Assembly: GCA_964415605.1 (NCBI GenBank)
Contig: CAYQBA010000157.1
Coordinates: 1-10,859 of the forward strand
Direction: 5' to 3'
Origin: UCB3 sp964415605
GTDB lineage: Bacteria; Chloroflexota; Anaerolineae; Epilineales; Epilineaceae
Length of the DNA: 10,859 nt
The number at the start of each line of letters is the position of its first letter. Positions within the stretch are counted from its first letter, which is position 1. The position numbers and the translations under genes were made by a program. The notes beneath the pieces were generated by a model, which worked only from the letters and a program-made list of their open reading frames with translations, was not told the DNA's origin and made no database searches. Positions 1 through 7,904 of the stretch are shown here, piece after piece.

Positions 1-543
1 CGCCACGGCGCCCGCCGGCCCCAGCCGCGCCGGGCCGAAGTCCGGCCGCCGTGCGTCGGCGGCGTCGATGGCCGCGCGCAGCCCTTCGAACTCGCCGTCG
101 CGGATGGCCGCGAGGTCGCGCCGGTCCGGCCGCCGCGCCGCCTCGCCGTACAGGTACACCGGCAGGTCGAGCTCGCGGGCCAGGGCCGCGCCGACCCGTT
201 CGGCCAGGGCCACGCAGTCCGCGACCGTGGCGCCCGCCACCGGCGCGAAGGGGATGACGTCGACGGCCCCGATGCGCGGGTGGGTGCCGGCGTGCTGGGT
301 GAGGTCGATCTGCTCGACCGCGATCGCCGCCGTGGCGAGCGCGGCGCGCTCGACGGCCGCCGGCTCGCCGGCGAACCGGACGACCGATCGGTTCTGCTCG
401 GCGTCGATCTGGACGTCGAGCACCGTCGCGCCGGCCGCGGCGGCGGCGTCGGCGATGGCCTCGATCACCGCCGCGCGCCGGCCCTCGCTGAAGTTGGGGC
501 TGCACTCGACGATGGCGGGCGCCGCCCGGGGCTGCTCAGGCAT
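1..543 (-). CDS. ftcD: Glutamate formimidoyltransferase, N-terminal part (truncated by window edge)
   Basis: Transfers the formimino group of N-formimino-L-glutamate to tetrahydrofolate, a late step of histidine breakdown in the cytoplasm. ATG at 543 opens a frame of 181 codons with no stop before base 1. Visible family motifs are VECSPNFSEGR near residues 12-22, the N-terminal substrate-binding signature; the NRSVVRF strand at 51-57; the HxGxHPR block at 84-90, the region that carries the catalytic His in characterised formiminotransferases, followed by GAVDVIPF; and PVYLYGEAARRP at 128-139. Single-domain bacterial enzymes are about 300 aa, so roughly 120 residues are missing. Only 11 bases separate its start from the aldehyde dehydrogenase stop and no clear Shine-Dalgarno is visible, so it is probably translated from the upstream transcript. 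Other hut genes, if present, lie outside the window. Family assignment is confident; whether a cyclodeaminase domain follows cannot be seen. Confidence 0.9.
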   Translation of the reverse strand, partial: MPEQPRAAPAIVECSPNFSEGRRAAVIEAIADAAAAAGATVLDVQIDAEQNRSVVRFAGEPAAVERAALATAAIAVEQIDLTQHAGTHPRIGAVDVIPFAPVAGATVADCVALAERVGAALARELDLPVYLYGEAARRPDRRDLAAIRDGEFEGLRAAIDAADARRPDFGPARLGPAGAVA

Positions 544-554
544 GGGCCGGGATT

Positions 555-2042
555 CTACGAGCCGACGCCGAACGGGTCCAATGGCCGGCCGCCGGTGTAC
601 ACCAGGACGCTCTTGAGCTCGGTGAAGTCGCGCAGGGCGTCGACCGACGCCTCGCGCCCCCAGCCGGACTGCTTGTAGCCGCCGAAGGGTGTGCCCGGGA
701 ACACCGTGAAGGGCTGGTTGACGGTGACGACGCCGCTGCGGATGGCGCCCGCCACGCGATGCGCCCGCCCGACGTCGCGCGTCCACACGCTCGCGGCCAG
801 GCCATAGATCGACGCGTTGGCCGCGGCCACGGCCTCCTTCTCGGTGTCGAACGGGATGATGGTCGCCACCGGCCCGAAGATCTCCTCGCGCGCCACCCGC
901 ATGTCGTTGTGGGCGTCGACGAGGGCGGTGGGCAGGAGGAAGTTGCCGGCGTCCAGCCCGTCCGGCCGCCGCCCGCCGCACGCCACCCGCGCGCCCTCGG
1001 CCACGCCGCTGGCGATGTAGCCCTCCACCGTCGCCTGGTGCTCCGGCGAGATCAGCGCGCCGACGTGCGTCGCGCGGTCGAGCGGGTCGCCGACGACAAG
1101 CTTGCCTGTGGCGGCGGTGAAGGCCTCGACGAACGCGTCGTACACCGGCCGCTCGACAAACACCCGGCTGCGGGCCTCGCAGCTCTGCCCGGCGCTGTAG
1201 TAGATGGCCCACACCGAGCTCGGGACGGCCGACGCCAGGTCGGCGTCGGCAAACACCAGGCTCGGGCTCTTGCCGCCGAGCTCGAGCGACACGCGGCGGA
1301 AGTCGTGGCGGGCGGCGTCGACGATCTGGCGCCCCACCTCGGTCGAGCCGGTGAAGCTGACCTTGTCGACGCCGGGGTGCCGGGCCAGCGCGTCGCCGAC
1401 GACCCGGCCGCTGCCGGTGATCACGTTGATCGCGCCGGGCGGGAAGCCGGCCTCGACGGCCAGCTCGGCCAGCACGATGGCGGTCAGCGGCGTGGCGCTG
1501 GCCGGCTTGAGCACGACGCTGTTGCCCGCCGCGAGGGCCGGGGCGAGCTTGCGCAGCGTGAGCAGGAGCGGGTAGTTCCACGGGACGATGAGCGCGCACA
1601 CGCCGAGCGGCTCGCGGACGGTGTAGTTGAGGAACCCGAACGGCGCACCGTGGGTCTCGCCGGTGATCTTGGTCGCGGCGCCGGCGAAGAACTCGAGCTC
1701 GCCGATGCCCTGCTGCAGCTCGCCGCGGGCGGCGCTGACGGCCTTGCCGCAGTTGCGGGTCTCGAGCTCGGCCAGCGCCCCGAAGTGGGTGCCGAGCAGG
1801 TCGGCCAGCTTGAACATCAATCGCGTGCGCTTCTGGCCGCCGAGGCGCGACCACTCGCCACCGTCGAAGGCCGCGCGCGCGGCGGCGACGGCGGCGTCGA
1901 CGTCGGCGGCGCCCGCCGCCGGCACTTCGGCCAGGACGGTGTTGGTGGCGGGGTTATGGGTGGCCGACCACGCCCCGTCGGCCGCCTCGGCGGGCGCGTT
2001 GGCGATGATCATCGAAAAGCGGGCGCGGTTGAAGTCCGGCAA
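555..2042 (-). CDS. NAD(P)-dependent aldehyde dehydrogenase (ALDH superfamily), TTG start
   Basis: Oxidises an aldehyde to the acid with NAD(P)+ in the cytoplasm. The 495-aa product has the normal ALDH length and all catalytic motifs: PWNYP with the oxyanion Asn at about 156; the cofactor-binding FTGSTEVG at about 230-237; LELGGKSP with the general-base Glu at about 254; GQSCEARSR with the nucleophile Cys at about 288; EEIFGPV at about 386-392; and PFGGYKQSGWGRE near 452-464. I chose TTG at 2042 because GAGGAGG (2055-2049) lies 6 bases upstream. The internal ATG at 2012 has no ribosome-binding site and would remove the DFNRARF leader. The gene follows the thiolase after 185 bases and precedes ftcD by 11. 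Substrate is unknown. By context it could oxidise phenylacetaldehyde or act on the ring-cleavage semialdehyde normally handled by PaaZ. It lacks the hydratase domain of PaaZ and looks like the betaine/phenylacetaldehyde-type ALDHs. Confidence 0.93.
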   Translation of the reverse strand: MPDFNRARFSMIIANAPAEAADGAWSATHNPATNTVLAEVPAAGAADVDAAVAAARAAFDGGEWSRLGGQKRTRLMFKLADLLGTHFGALAELETRNCGKAVSAARGELQQGIGELEFFAGAATKITGETHGAPFGFLNYTVREPLGVCALIVPWNYPLLLTLRKLAPALAAGNSVVLKPASATPLTAIVLAELAVEAGFPPGAINVITGSGRVVGDALARHPGVDKVSFTGSTEVGRQIVDAARHDFRRVSLELGGKSPSLVFADADLASAVPSSVWAIYYSAGQSCEARSRVFVERPVYDAFVEAFTAATGKLVVGDPLDRATHVGALISPEHQATVEGYIASGVAEGARVACGGRRPDGLDAGNFLLPTALVDAHNDMRVAREEIFGPVATIIPFDTEKEAVAAANASIYGLAASVWTRDVGRAHRVAGAIRSGVVTVNQPFTVFPGTPFGGYKQSGWGREASVDALRDFTELKSVLVYTGGRPLDPFGVGS

Positions 2043-2048
2043 GGGGTT

Positions 2049-2055
2049 CCTCCTC
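2049..2055 (-). promoter_or_regulatory. Strong Shine-Dalgarno (GAGGAGG) that sets the TTG start of the aldehyde dehydrogenase
   Basis: On the minus strand GAGGAGG is followed by AACCCC and then TTG (2042-2040). It is the best Shine-Dalgarno match among the cluster starts I checked. It favours TTG at 2042 over the in-frame ATG at 2012. Confidence 0.75.
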
Positions 2056-2063
2056 GTAGGTGG

Positions 2064-2075
2064 CGCGGATCCGCG
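2064..2075. promoter_or_regulatory. 12-bp perfect palindrome upstream of the aldehyde dehydrogenase ribosome-binding site
   Basis: CGCGGATCCGCG reads identically on both strands and ends 8 bases from the Shine-Dalgarno of the aldehyde dehydrogenase. It lies in the 185-base gap after the thiolase. It could be an operator half-site pair or a loop-poor RNA stem; chance is also plausible in such GC-rich DNA. Confidence 0.3.
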
Positions 2076-2090
2076 GTCATCGCGGCGGGC

Positions 2091-2110
2091 CGACGCATCG
2101 GTCTGCGTCG
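2091..2110. repeat. Inverted repeat (7-bp arms, 6-nt spacer) in the thiolase-ALDH gap
   Basis: Arms CGACGCA (2091-2097) and TGCGTCG (2104-2110) are perfect complements around TCGGTC. The repeat lies in the longest gap between consecutive cluster genes (2043-2227). That gap holds no convincing ORF of its own and no clear -10/-35 pair facing the aldehyde dehydrogenase. It could be a protein-binding dyad or a leader hairpin; no U-tract follows on the minus strand, so it is not a typical terminator. Confidence 0.35.
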
Positions 2111-2227
2111 ACGGCGCGGAGCGCTGCCGGCCCGTCGGTCGCGTGGCCGCCGACCGGCGACGCCGACACCGCGTGGTCCCGCGCCTCACCGGCGGTGTCG
2201 CGCAACGGGACCGCCGACAGGCCGATA

Positions 2228-3436
<1,209 letters not shown>

Positions 3437-3498
3437 GATGGTGGCCTGTTCTGTGTTGACGATGGTGGGCCTCTCGGTGCTCACGGCGCCGCGCGCTG

Positions 3499-3515
3499 GG
3501 CCGGGCGTCCCGGCC
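3499..3515. repeat. Perfect GC hairpin between the SDR-like gene and the thiolase
   Basis: Arms GGCCGGG (3499-3505) and CCCGGCC (3509-3515) pair fully around a 3-base loop. The hairpin begins 15 bases after the SDR-like stop codon on the minus strand. No U-run follows, so it is not a classical intrinsic terminator. It may stabilise or process the mRNA, or attenuate transcription between the two genes. Confidence 0.45.
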
Positions 3516-3530
3516 GATCCGGTCACGCGC

Positions 3531-5228
3531 CTACACCCGCCGGCCGCCGTCCTCGTGGATGAAGATCCACGCCGCGACCTCGCCGATGTCGAACGCGCCG
3601 GCGGCGAAACGCCGGTCCAGGCCCGAGCCCGTGATGCCGCTGGCGGCCTCGGCCGCCTGCTGATCGAGGATCGCGCGGGCCCGCGCGTGCCAGCGGGCAC
3701 CGCTCGCCGGCCGCAGGTCGATCCACTCGCTGTGCGCCCAGCGCTCCACGGCCTCGGGGTCCACGGTCCACCCCGGGCGCTCCCAGCGGTGCTGGGCGTG
3801 GCCGCGCGCGGCGCACAGGAGCGTGCGCCCGTCCGCGAGGAGCACCGGGATGCCCACCGACAACGCCGCCCGCCGGACGTCGTCGTCGGCCAGCACCGTG
3901 GCCTCGAGCTTGCCGGCGACGGCCGCGGGGTCGTCGGCGGCGACGGCCGCCAGCGTGCCGTACGCGCGGCGCAGGAGCTCGGCCTCGTACAGCAGCTTCG
4001 ACAGCCGCGGCGGGCCGAGGATCTCGAACGCGATCGACGGCACGCCGTGCCGCTCGGCCAGCGCGCGGGCCTCGGCGATGGCGTGCTGCCGGAGCACGCC
4101 CGCGCGGTAGCTCGGCTCCATCACGGTGCTGTCGATGGCCGCCACGACGTCGTTGCCGGTGGTGGCGCCGCGGATCTCGCGCAGCACGACCGTGGCGATC
4201 TCTTCGGGCGTCACGGCTTCCATCTGGCCAAGCGCGGTGATGGCGGTGTACTCGGCCACGCTGAAGAACCCGTTCTCGCCGGTGTCGATGAACACGCTCC
4301 GCAGCTCGTCGCCGAGATCCTCGCCGGCGCCGTCGAGGGCGAACGGGCGGCCGGGCTCGAGCGTCAGGGCCTGCGACCGGTGGCAGTCGTACAGCCGGAT
4401 CGGGTTGCGGCGGTGGACGATGGGGCCGTAGCCGATCCGCTTCCACGTGATGGCGGCGGCCGGCTTGATCTCCTTGACGGCCGGGGCGCCCGGCGTGCGC
4501 GCCAGGAGCATCAGGAGCATCGAGTGCGCGCCGGCCAGGGCCGACTTCGAGAGGAGCACCCGCGACGGCTTCTCCTCGCCGTGGGTGAACGGGATGTTGA
4601 GCCCCATGCCGCCGGTGCCGGTGGTGCCGATCTTGACGTACACCCGCGTGCGCGCCTCGATCATCGCCTGGCTGATGAGCTGGACGTGGCGGACGAGCCA
4701 CGGGATCGCCGACGCCGCCAACAGGTCGTCGACGTCCGCGGCAAGGTCTCCGAGGTCGCCCGCCCGGCGCTTGCCCATGACGCGCCCGATGGTTTCGTAC
4801 AGCCCGCCGTAGGCCAGGGCCGTGGCGGTGTTGACGGCGTCGACGATGACGTCGGGCCGCAGGCCGGGCGCCATCGGGCTCGTGCCGAGGATGAGCTGCG
4901 CCAGGTGCGACGCGTGGTACACGTCGGGCGTCAGCTCTTCGAGCGCGTCGCGCAGGATTTGGGTGCGCGCCGGCTCGTCGCGCAGCATGGCGGGCGCGAG
5001 GTGCGCCAGCGACGACCGCACGAAGACGTTGCCCCACACCGGCACCAGCCGTACGGTCGTCCCCGGATCGAGCCGGCGCAGCGCGTCGATGCCCTCGCGC
5101 GCCTCGTCCTCGGTCAGGCCGCCGACGAGGATCGCGCCGGCGCCGCCGCGCGCGAGGTCCAGGCACACCGCCCGGCCGACCAGCCCCGCGCCGCCGAGGA
5201 CGAGCGCGGTCTTTCCGTTGAGGTCCAT
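3531..5228 (-). CDS. Large SDR-like protein with N-terminal Rossmann motif, function unknown
   Basis: A 565-aa protein that opens with MDLNGKTALV followed by GGAGLVG at residues 12-18, a TGxxGxxG-like dinucleotide-binding loop of short-chain dehydrogenases. VDAVNTAT at 129-136 resembles the NxAG region of extended SDRs. A Gly-rich block, VKIGTTGTGGMGLNIP at 198-213, follows, then KSALAGAHS at 228-236 and KEIKPAAAITWKRIGYGP at 252-269. I see no standard YxxxK catalytic pair at the expected place. Residues from about 310 to 565 form a second region I do not recognise; it begins DTGENGFFSVAEYTAI. No signal peptide or membrane segment is apparent, so it should be cytoplasmic. ATG at 5228 is preceded by AAGGA at 5-base spacing. 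It lies 37 bases after the divergent dehydrogenase and 94 before the thiolase, so it is probably in the same transcript. Similar large proteins are usually annotated simply as short-chain dehydrogenases; I can name no reaction. Confidence 0.85.
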   Translation of the reverse strand: MDLNGKTALVLGGAGLVGRAVCLDLARGGAGAILVGGLTEDEAREGIDALRRLDPGTTVRLVPVWGNVFVRSSLAHLAPAMLRDEPARTQILRDALEELTPDVYHASHLAQLILGTSPMAPGLRPDVIVDAVNTATALAYGGLYETIGRVMGKRRAGDLGDLAADVDDLLAASAIPWLVRHVQLISQAMIEARTRVYVKIGTTGTGGMGLNIPFTHGEEKPSRVLLSKSALAGAHSMLLMLLARTPGAPAVKEIKPAAAITWKRIGYGPIVHRRNPIRLYDCHRSQALTLEPGRPFALDGAGEDLGDELRSVFIDTGENGFFSVAEYTAITALGQMEAVTPEEIATVVLREIRGATTGNDVVAAIDSTVMEPSYRAGVLRQHAIAEARALAERHGVPSIAFEILGPPRLSKLLYEAELLRRAYGTLAAVAADDPAAVAGKLEATVLADDDVRRAALSVGIPVLLADGRTLLCAARGHAQHRWERPGWTVDPEAVERWAHSEWIDLRPASGARWHARARAILDQQAAEAASGITGSGLDRRFAAGAFDIGEVAAWIFIHEDGGRRV

Positions 5229-5265
5229 GGGATTCCTTGAATCGTGATGATGGCCGCGGCCGTCG

Positions 5266-6051
5266 CTACCGGCCGCCGAGACCGGCGGCCGGTGTCCCGT
5301 CCGTCGCGGTCGCCGCGGCGCCGGCCTCGAGATCCGGCCGCAGGCGCGCGCCCGCGGCGGCCAGCCGGCGCAACAGCGGCGCGGCGCGGTAGCGGTCCTC
5401 GCCGTGCTCGGCGGTCAGCTCGTCGAGGGTGGCCAGGACGTGGTCGAGCCCGATGACATCGGCCCACGCCAGCGGGCCGCGCGGATAGCGTGTGCCGAGC
5501 ATCATCGCCCGGTCGATGTCCCCGGCCGTGGCCGTCCGGTCCATGAGCGCGAACGCCGCCTCGTTGGCGAGGCAGGCCACGATGCGCGGCAGGACGAGCC
5601 CGGCCGAGTCGCCGACCCACACCGGCTCGAGCCCGGCCGCGCGCCACACGTCGTCGGCGGCCGCGGCCGCCCCGTCCGCCGTCTGCACCGCCCGTGCCAG
5701 CTCGACGGTCGCCCGCCCGTCCCACGGCGGGAGCCACGCGAAGCCCACGACGCGCGTGGCGCCGCCGATCGCCGCCGCCGTCAGCGTGGCGCTCGCGGCA
5801 TGACAGCATGTCAGCAGCGGCGCTCCGGCCGGCAGCAGGCGGTCGAGCAGCGCGACGTGGCGGGCCTTCGCCGCGCGGTCCACCACGGCGCAGTCGATGC
5901 CGCCGTCGGCCATCCCCGCCAGCGGCGCCCAGTCGTCGACGTCGTCGGCCGCGGTCGGCGCGCCGAGCACGTCGGCGCCCGCGGCCGCCAGCCGGGCGGC
6001 GATCGCCTCCGCCAGCCCGCCCTTCGGCTCACCCAGGATGATGACGCGCAT
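5266..6051 (-). CDS. Divergent 3-hydroxyacyl-CoA dehydrogenase family protein lacking the catalytic His
   Basis: A 261-aa protein. Its C-terminal half (about 149-236) is clearly the 3-hydroxyacyl-CoA dehydrogenase C-terminal domain: GLVLPRIVACLANEAAFAL at 151-169, then the DIDRAMMLGTRYPRGPLAWAD block at 178-198 and GLDHV at 201-205. The N-terminal half is a degenerate Rossmann domain: MRVIILGEPKGG in place of VIGAGxMG. Where the canonical neighbour has HFFNP, this protein reads GFAWLPPW (103-110), so the catalytic His is replaced by Phe104; the partner Glu seems kept at 117. It may be inactive, bind CoA esters without oxidising them, or catalyse something else. I chose ATG at 6051 because GGGAGG lies 5 bases upstream; a longer reading to 6090 adds a non-conserved Arg-rich leader. 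It lies 79 bases after the PaaH-like gene and 37 before the SDR-like gene. Confidence 0.82.
   Translation of the reverse strand: MRVIILGEPKGGLAEAIAARLAAAGADVLGAPTAADDVDDWAPLAGMADGGIDCAVVDRAAKARHVALLDRLLPAGAPLLTCCHAASATLTAAAIGGATRVVGFAWLPPWDGRATVELARAVQTADGAAAAADDVWRAAGLEPVWVGDSAGLVLPRIVACLANEAAFALMDRTATAGDIDRAMMLGTRYPRGPLAWADVIGLDHVLATLDELTAEHGEDRYRAAPLLRRLAAAGARLRPDLEAGAAATATDGTPAAGLGGR
5268..5293. repeat. 11-bp perfect hairpin spanning the stop codon of the divergent dehydrogenase
   Basis: Arms ACCGGCCGCCG (5268-5278) and CGGCGGCCGGT (5283-5293) pair fully around a 4-base loop. It is the longest perfect stem I found in the window. On the minus strand it covers the last eight sense codons and the first base of the TAG stop. 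No U-tract follows. It may slow ribosomes or RNA polymerase, or protect the 3' end of the upstream mRNA segment. Confidence 0.55.
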
Positions 6052-6078
6052 CGCGGCCTCCCGCCTCCCCGCGCGGCC

Positions 6079-6099
6079 GGCCGACGCCAACGGTCGGCC
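6079..6099. repeat. Inverted repeat upstream of the divergent dehydrogenase
   Basis: Arms GGCCGAC (6079-6085) and GTCGGCC (6093-6099) are perfect complements around a 7-base spacer, GCCAACG. The dyad sits in the 79-base gap between the PaaH-like gene and the divergent dehydrogenase, about 28 bases before the ATG. It could be an operator or an intercistronic RNA hairpin. No U-tract follows on the minus strand. Confidence 0.45.
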
Positions 6100-6130
6100 T
6101 GTACTCGGCTCGTCCGTGCCTGGCCATGCT

Positions 6131-7051
6131 TCAGCCCGGCTCGGGGTACGCGTAGTAGCCGCGCCCGGTCTTGCGTCCCAGCCGTCCGCTCTCGACCATC
6201 GCGCGCTGGATGGGGTGCGGCCGGAAGCGCGGGTCGTGGAAGAACCCCTCGTAGACCGAGCACGCCGCGGCGTAGTTCACGTCGATGCCGATGAGGTCCA
6301 TGAGCTCGAACGGCCCCATCGGGAACCCGGCGTCGCGCGCCAGGCGGTCGAGCGTGGCGACGTCGGCCACGCCCTCGCCCAGGAGGCGCAGCGCCTCGCC
6401 GTAAAACGGGCGCGCGACCCGGTTGACGATGAAGCCCGGCCGGTCCTCGACCTCGACCGGCGACTTGCCCCACATGCGGGCCAGGCCGGCCACCGTCGCC
6501 GCCACCGCCGGGTCCGTCCGCGGGCCGCGGATCACCTCGACCAGCGGCATCAGCGGCGCGGGGTTGAAGAAGTGCAGCCCGCACAGCCGCTCGGGCCGTG
6601 CGAGCCCGCCCGCGATGGCCGCCACCGACAGCGTCGACGTGTTGGTGGCCAGGATCGCCTCGTCGTGGACGACGGCCTCGAGGCGGGCAAAGAGGTCGCG
6701 CTTCAGGTCCAGCCGCTCGGGCGCGGCCTCGATGACGATCCCGCACGATCCGAAGTCGGCCAGGTCGACGGTGCCCGCGATCCGGGCGATGGCCGCCTCC
6801 GCCTCGACCGCCGTGTGGCGACCCTTCTCGGCCCCCCGCCTGAGCAGCCTGGCGATGCCGGCCGTGCCGCGGGCGACGACGTCCGGCGCGACGTCGTACA
6901 GCACGACGCGGTGCCCGCTCCACGCGGCGACCTGGGCGATGCCGGCGCCCATCGTCCCGGCGCCGACGACGCCGACCACCGGGTGGCAGTCCGGCGCCGG
7001 CGCGGCCGCGCCGGACGCGGTCTCGAGCGGGGGAGCGGGCGGCGTCGCCAT
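6131..7051 (-). CDS. paaH: 3-hydroxyacyl-CoA dehydrogenase (PaaH-like)
   Basis: Oxidises an (S)-3-hydroxyacyl-CoA to the 3-oxoacyl-CoA with NAD+. In the phenylacetate pathway PaaH acts on 3-hydroxyadipyl-CoA. The 306-aa product has a Rossmann loop GAGTMGAG at 30-37, NTST at 137-140, the catalytic His160 in HFFNPAPLMPLVEVI with its partner Glu172, and FIVNRV with the conserved Asn210. The C-terminal domain holds GPFELMDLIGID (246-257) and ends at GRKTGRGYYAYP. The Pro/Ala-rich first 22 residues are extra relative to most relatives. I keep ATG at 7051 because it starts only 3 bases after the PaaG-like stop, which implies translational coupling; a GTG at about residue 25 has no ribosome-binding site. 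Length and active site are those of a working enzyme, unlike the next gene. A general beta-oxidation or 3-hydroxybutyryl-CoA role cannot be excluded from sequence alone. Confidence 0.92.
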   Translation of the reverse strand: MATPPAPPLETASGAAAPAPDCHPVVGVVGAGTMGAGIAQVAAWSGHRVVLYDVAPDVVARGTAGIARLLRRGAEKGRHTAVEAEAAIARIAGTVDLADFGSCGIVIEAAPERLDLKRDLFARLEAVVHDEAILATNTSTLSVAAIAGGLARPERLCGLHFFNPAPLMPLVEVIRGPRTDPAVAATVAGLARMWGKSPVEVEDRPGFIVNRVARPFYGEALRLLGEGVADVATLDRLARDAGFPMGPFELMDLIGIDVNYAAACSVYEGFFHDPRFRPHPIQRAMVESGRLGRKTGRGYYAYPEPG

Positions 7052-7054
7052 CGC

Positions 7055-7843
7055 CTAGCGGCCCGTGAACTGAGGCGGGCGCTTGGCGAGGAACGCCGTC
7101 ACGCCTTCGGCATGGTCGCTCGACCGCCCGGCGATCTCCTGCAGCTGGGCCTCGTAGTCCAGCGCGGCGTCGAGGGTCGACGTCGCCGCGCGGTTCATCG
7201 CGCGCTTGGTCAGCCCGATGGCGCGGGTGGGGGCGGCCGCGAGCTGGCCGGCGTACGCGGCCAGGGCCGCGGCGAACCCGTCGGCGGGGGCGACGCGGTT
7301 GACGATGCCGAGCGCGTGCGCGTCGGCCGCCGAGAGCCGCTCGGCCGTGATGGCCAGCTCGAAGGCGCGCGGGTAGCCGACCATGTGCGGGAGGAACCAC
7401 GTGCTGCCGCTGTCCGGCACCAGGCCGACCCCGATGAAGGACTGGATGAACACGGCGCTGTCGCTGGCGACCCGCAGGTCGCAGGCCAGCGCCAGGCTCA
7501 TGCCCGCCCCGGCCGCCACGCCGTTGACGCCGCCGACCACCGGCTTCTCGACGTGCCGGATGGCCCGGATGACGCGGTTGTAGGTGTGCTCGAGGTGCTC
7601 GCGGAAGCTCAGGCCGCCGGCGGCGTCGCGGTCGCGGACGCTCGACAGGTCCTGCCCGGCCGAGAAGCCGCGCCCGGCGCCGGTGATGACGAGGCAGCGG
7701 ACGGCGTCGTCGCGCGTGGCCTCCTTCAGCGCGTCCTCGAGGGCCTTCAGCATCTCGTCGGTGAACGCGTTGAGCTTGTCCGGGCGGTTGAGCGTGAGCG
7801 TGGCGACGCCGTCGCCGACGGCGTACAGGATCGTGTCGCTCAA
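7055..7843 (-). CDS. paaG: PaaG-like 2-(1,2-epoxy-1,2-dihydrophenyl)acetyl-CoA isomerase (crotonase fold), TTG start
   Basis: In the aerobic phenylacetate pathway PaaG isomerises ring-1,2-epoxyphenylacetyl-CoA to oxepin-CoA, and it also shifts double bonds later in the route. The 262-aa product equals E. coli PaaG in length and shares its overall pattern: LTLNRPDKLNAF near 16-27, CLVITGAGRGFSAGQDL at 50-66 (oxyanion loop), NGVAAGAGMSLAL at 107-119, and GLVPDSGSTW at 140-149 with the catalytic Asp144. The end, GRSSDHAEGVTAFLAKRPP, closely parallels E. coli PaaG. Ser replaces the first Gly of the usual GGTW. The start is TTG at 7843, with GGAAAGG (7857-7851) 7 bases upstream. It is followed 3 bases after the stop by the PaaH-like gene. 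It is the most diagnostic enzyme here for phenylacetate catabolism, though related crotonases of unknown function exist. Confidence 0.88.
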   Translation of the reverse strand: MSDTILYAVGDGVATLTLNRPDKLNAFTDEMLKALEDALKEATRDDAVRCLVITGAGRGFSAGQDLSSVRDRDAAGGLSFREHLEHTYNRVIRAIRHVEKPVVGGVNGVAAGAGMSLALACDLRVASDSAVFIQSFIGVGLVPDSGSTWFLPHMVGYPRAFELAITAERLSAADAHALGIVNRVAPADGFAAALAAYAGQLAAAPTRAIGLTKRAMNRAATSTLDAALDYEAQLQEIAGRSSDHAEGVTAFLAKRPPQFTGR

Positions 7844-7850
7844 GGGTTGG

Positions 7851-7857
7851 CCTTTCC
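7851..7857 (-). promoter_or_regulatory. Shine-Dalgarno (GGAAAGG) that sets the TTG start of paaG
   Basis: On the minus strand GGAAAGG, a 7-base spacer and TTG (7843-7841) precede SDTILYAVGDG, the expected crotonase opening. No ATG or GTG lies close by in this frame, so TTG is the best start. Confidence 0.65.
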
Positions 7858-7904
7858 GTGGTGCGCCGGCGGTCGCGCGCGGCCAGCGTGCCGTCGCGGG
7901 GCTG

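Noticed and set aside
2004..2013. Palindrome GATGATCATC in the start of the aldehyde dehydrogenase
   Set aside because: It encodes Met-Ile-Ile inside the gene and is readily explained by coding sequence.
3437..3484. Alternative GTG start for the thiolase at 3484
   Set aside because: It adds 16 residues with no counterpart in thiolases and has no better ribosome-binding site than the ATG at 3436.
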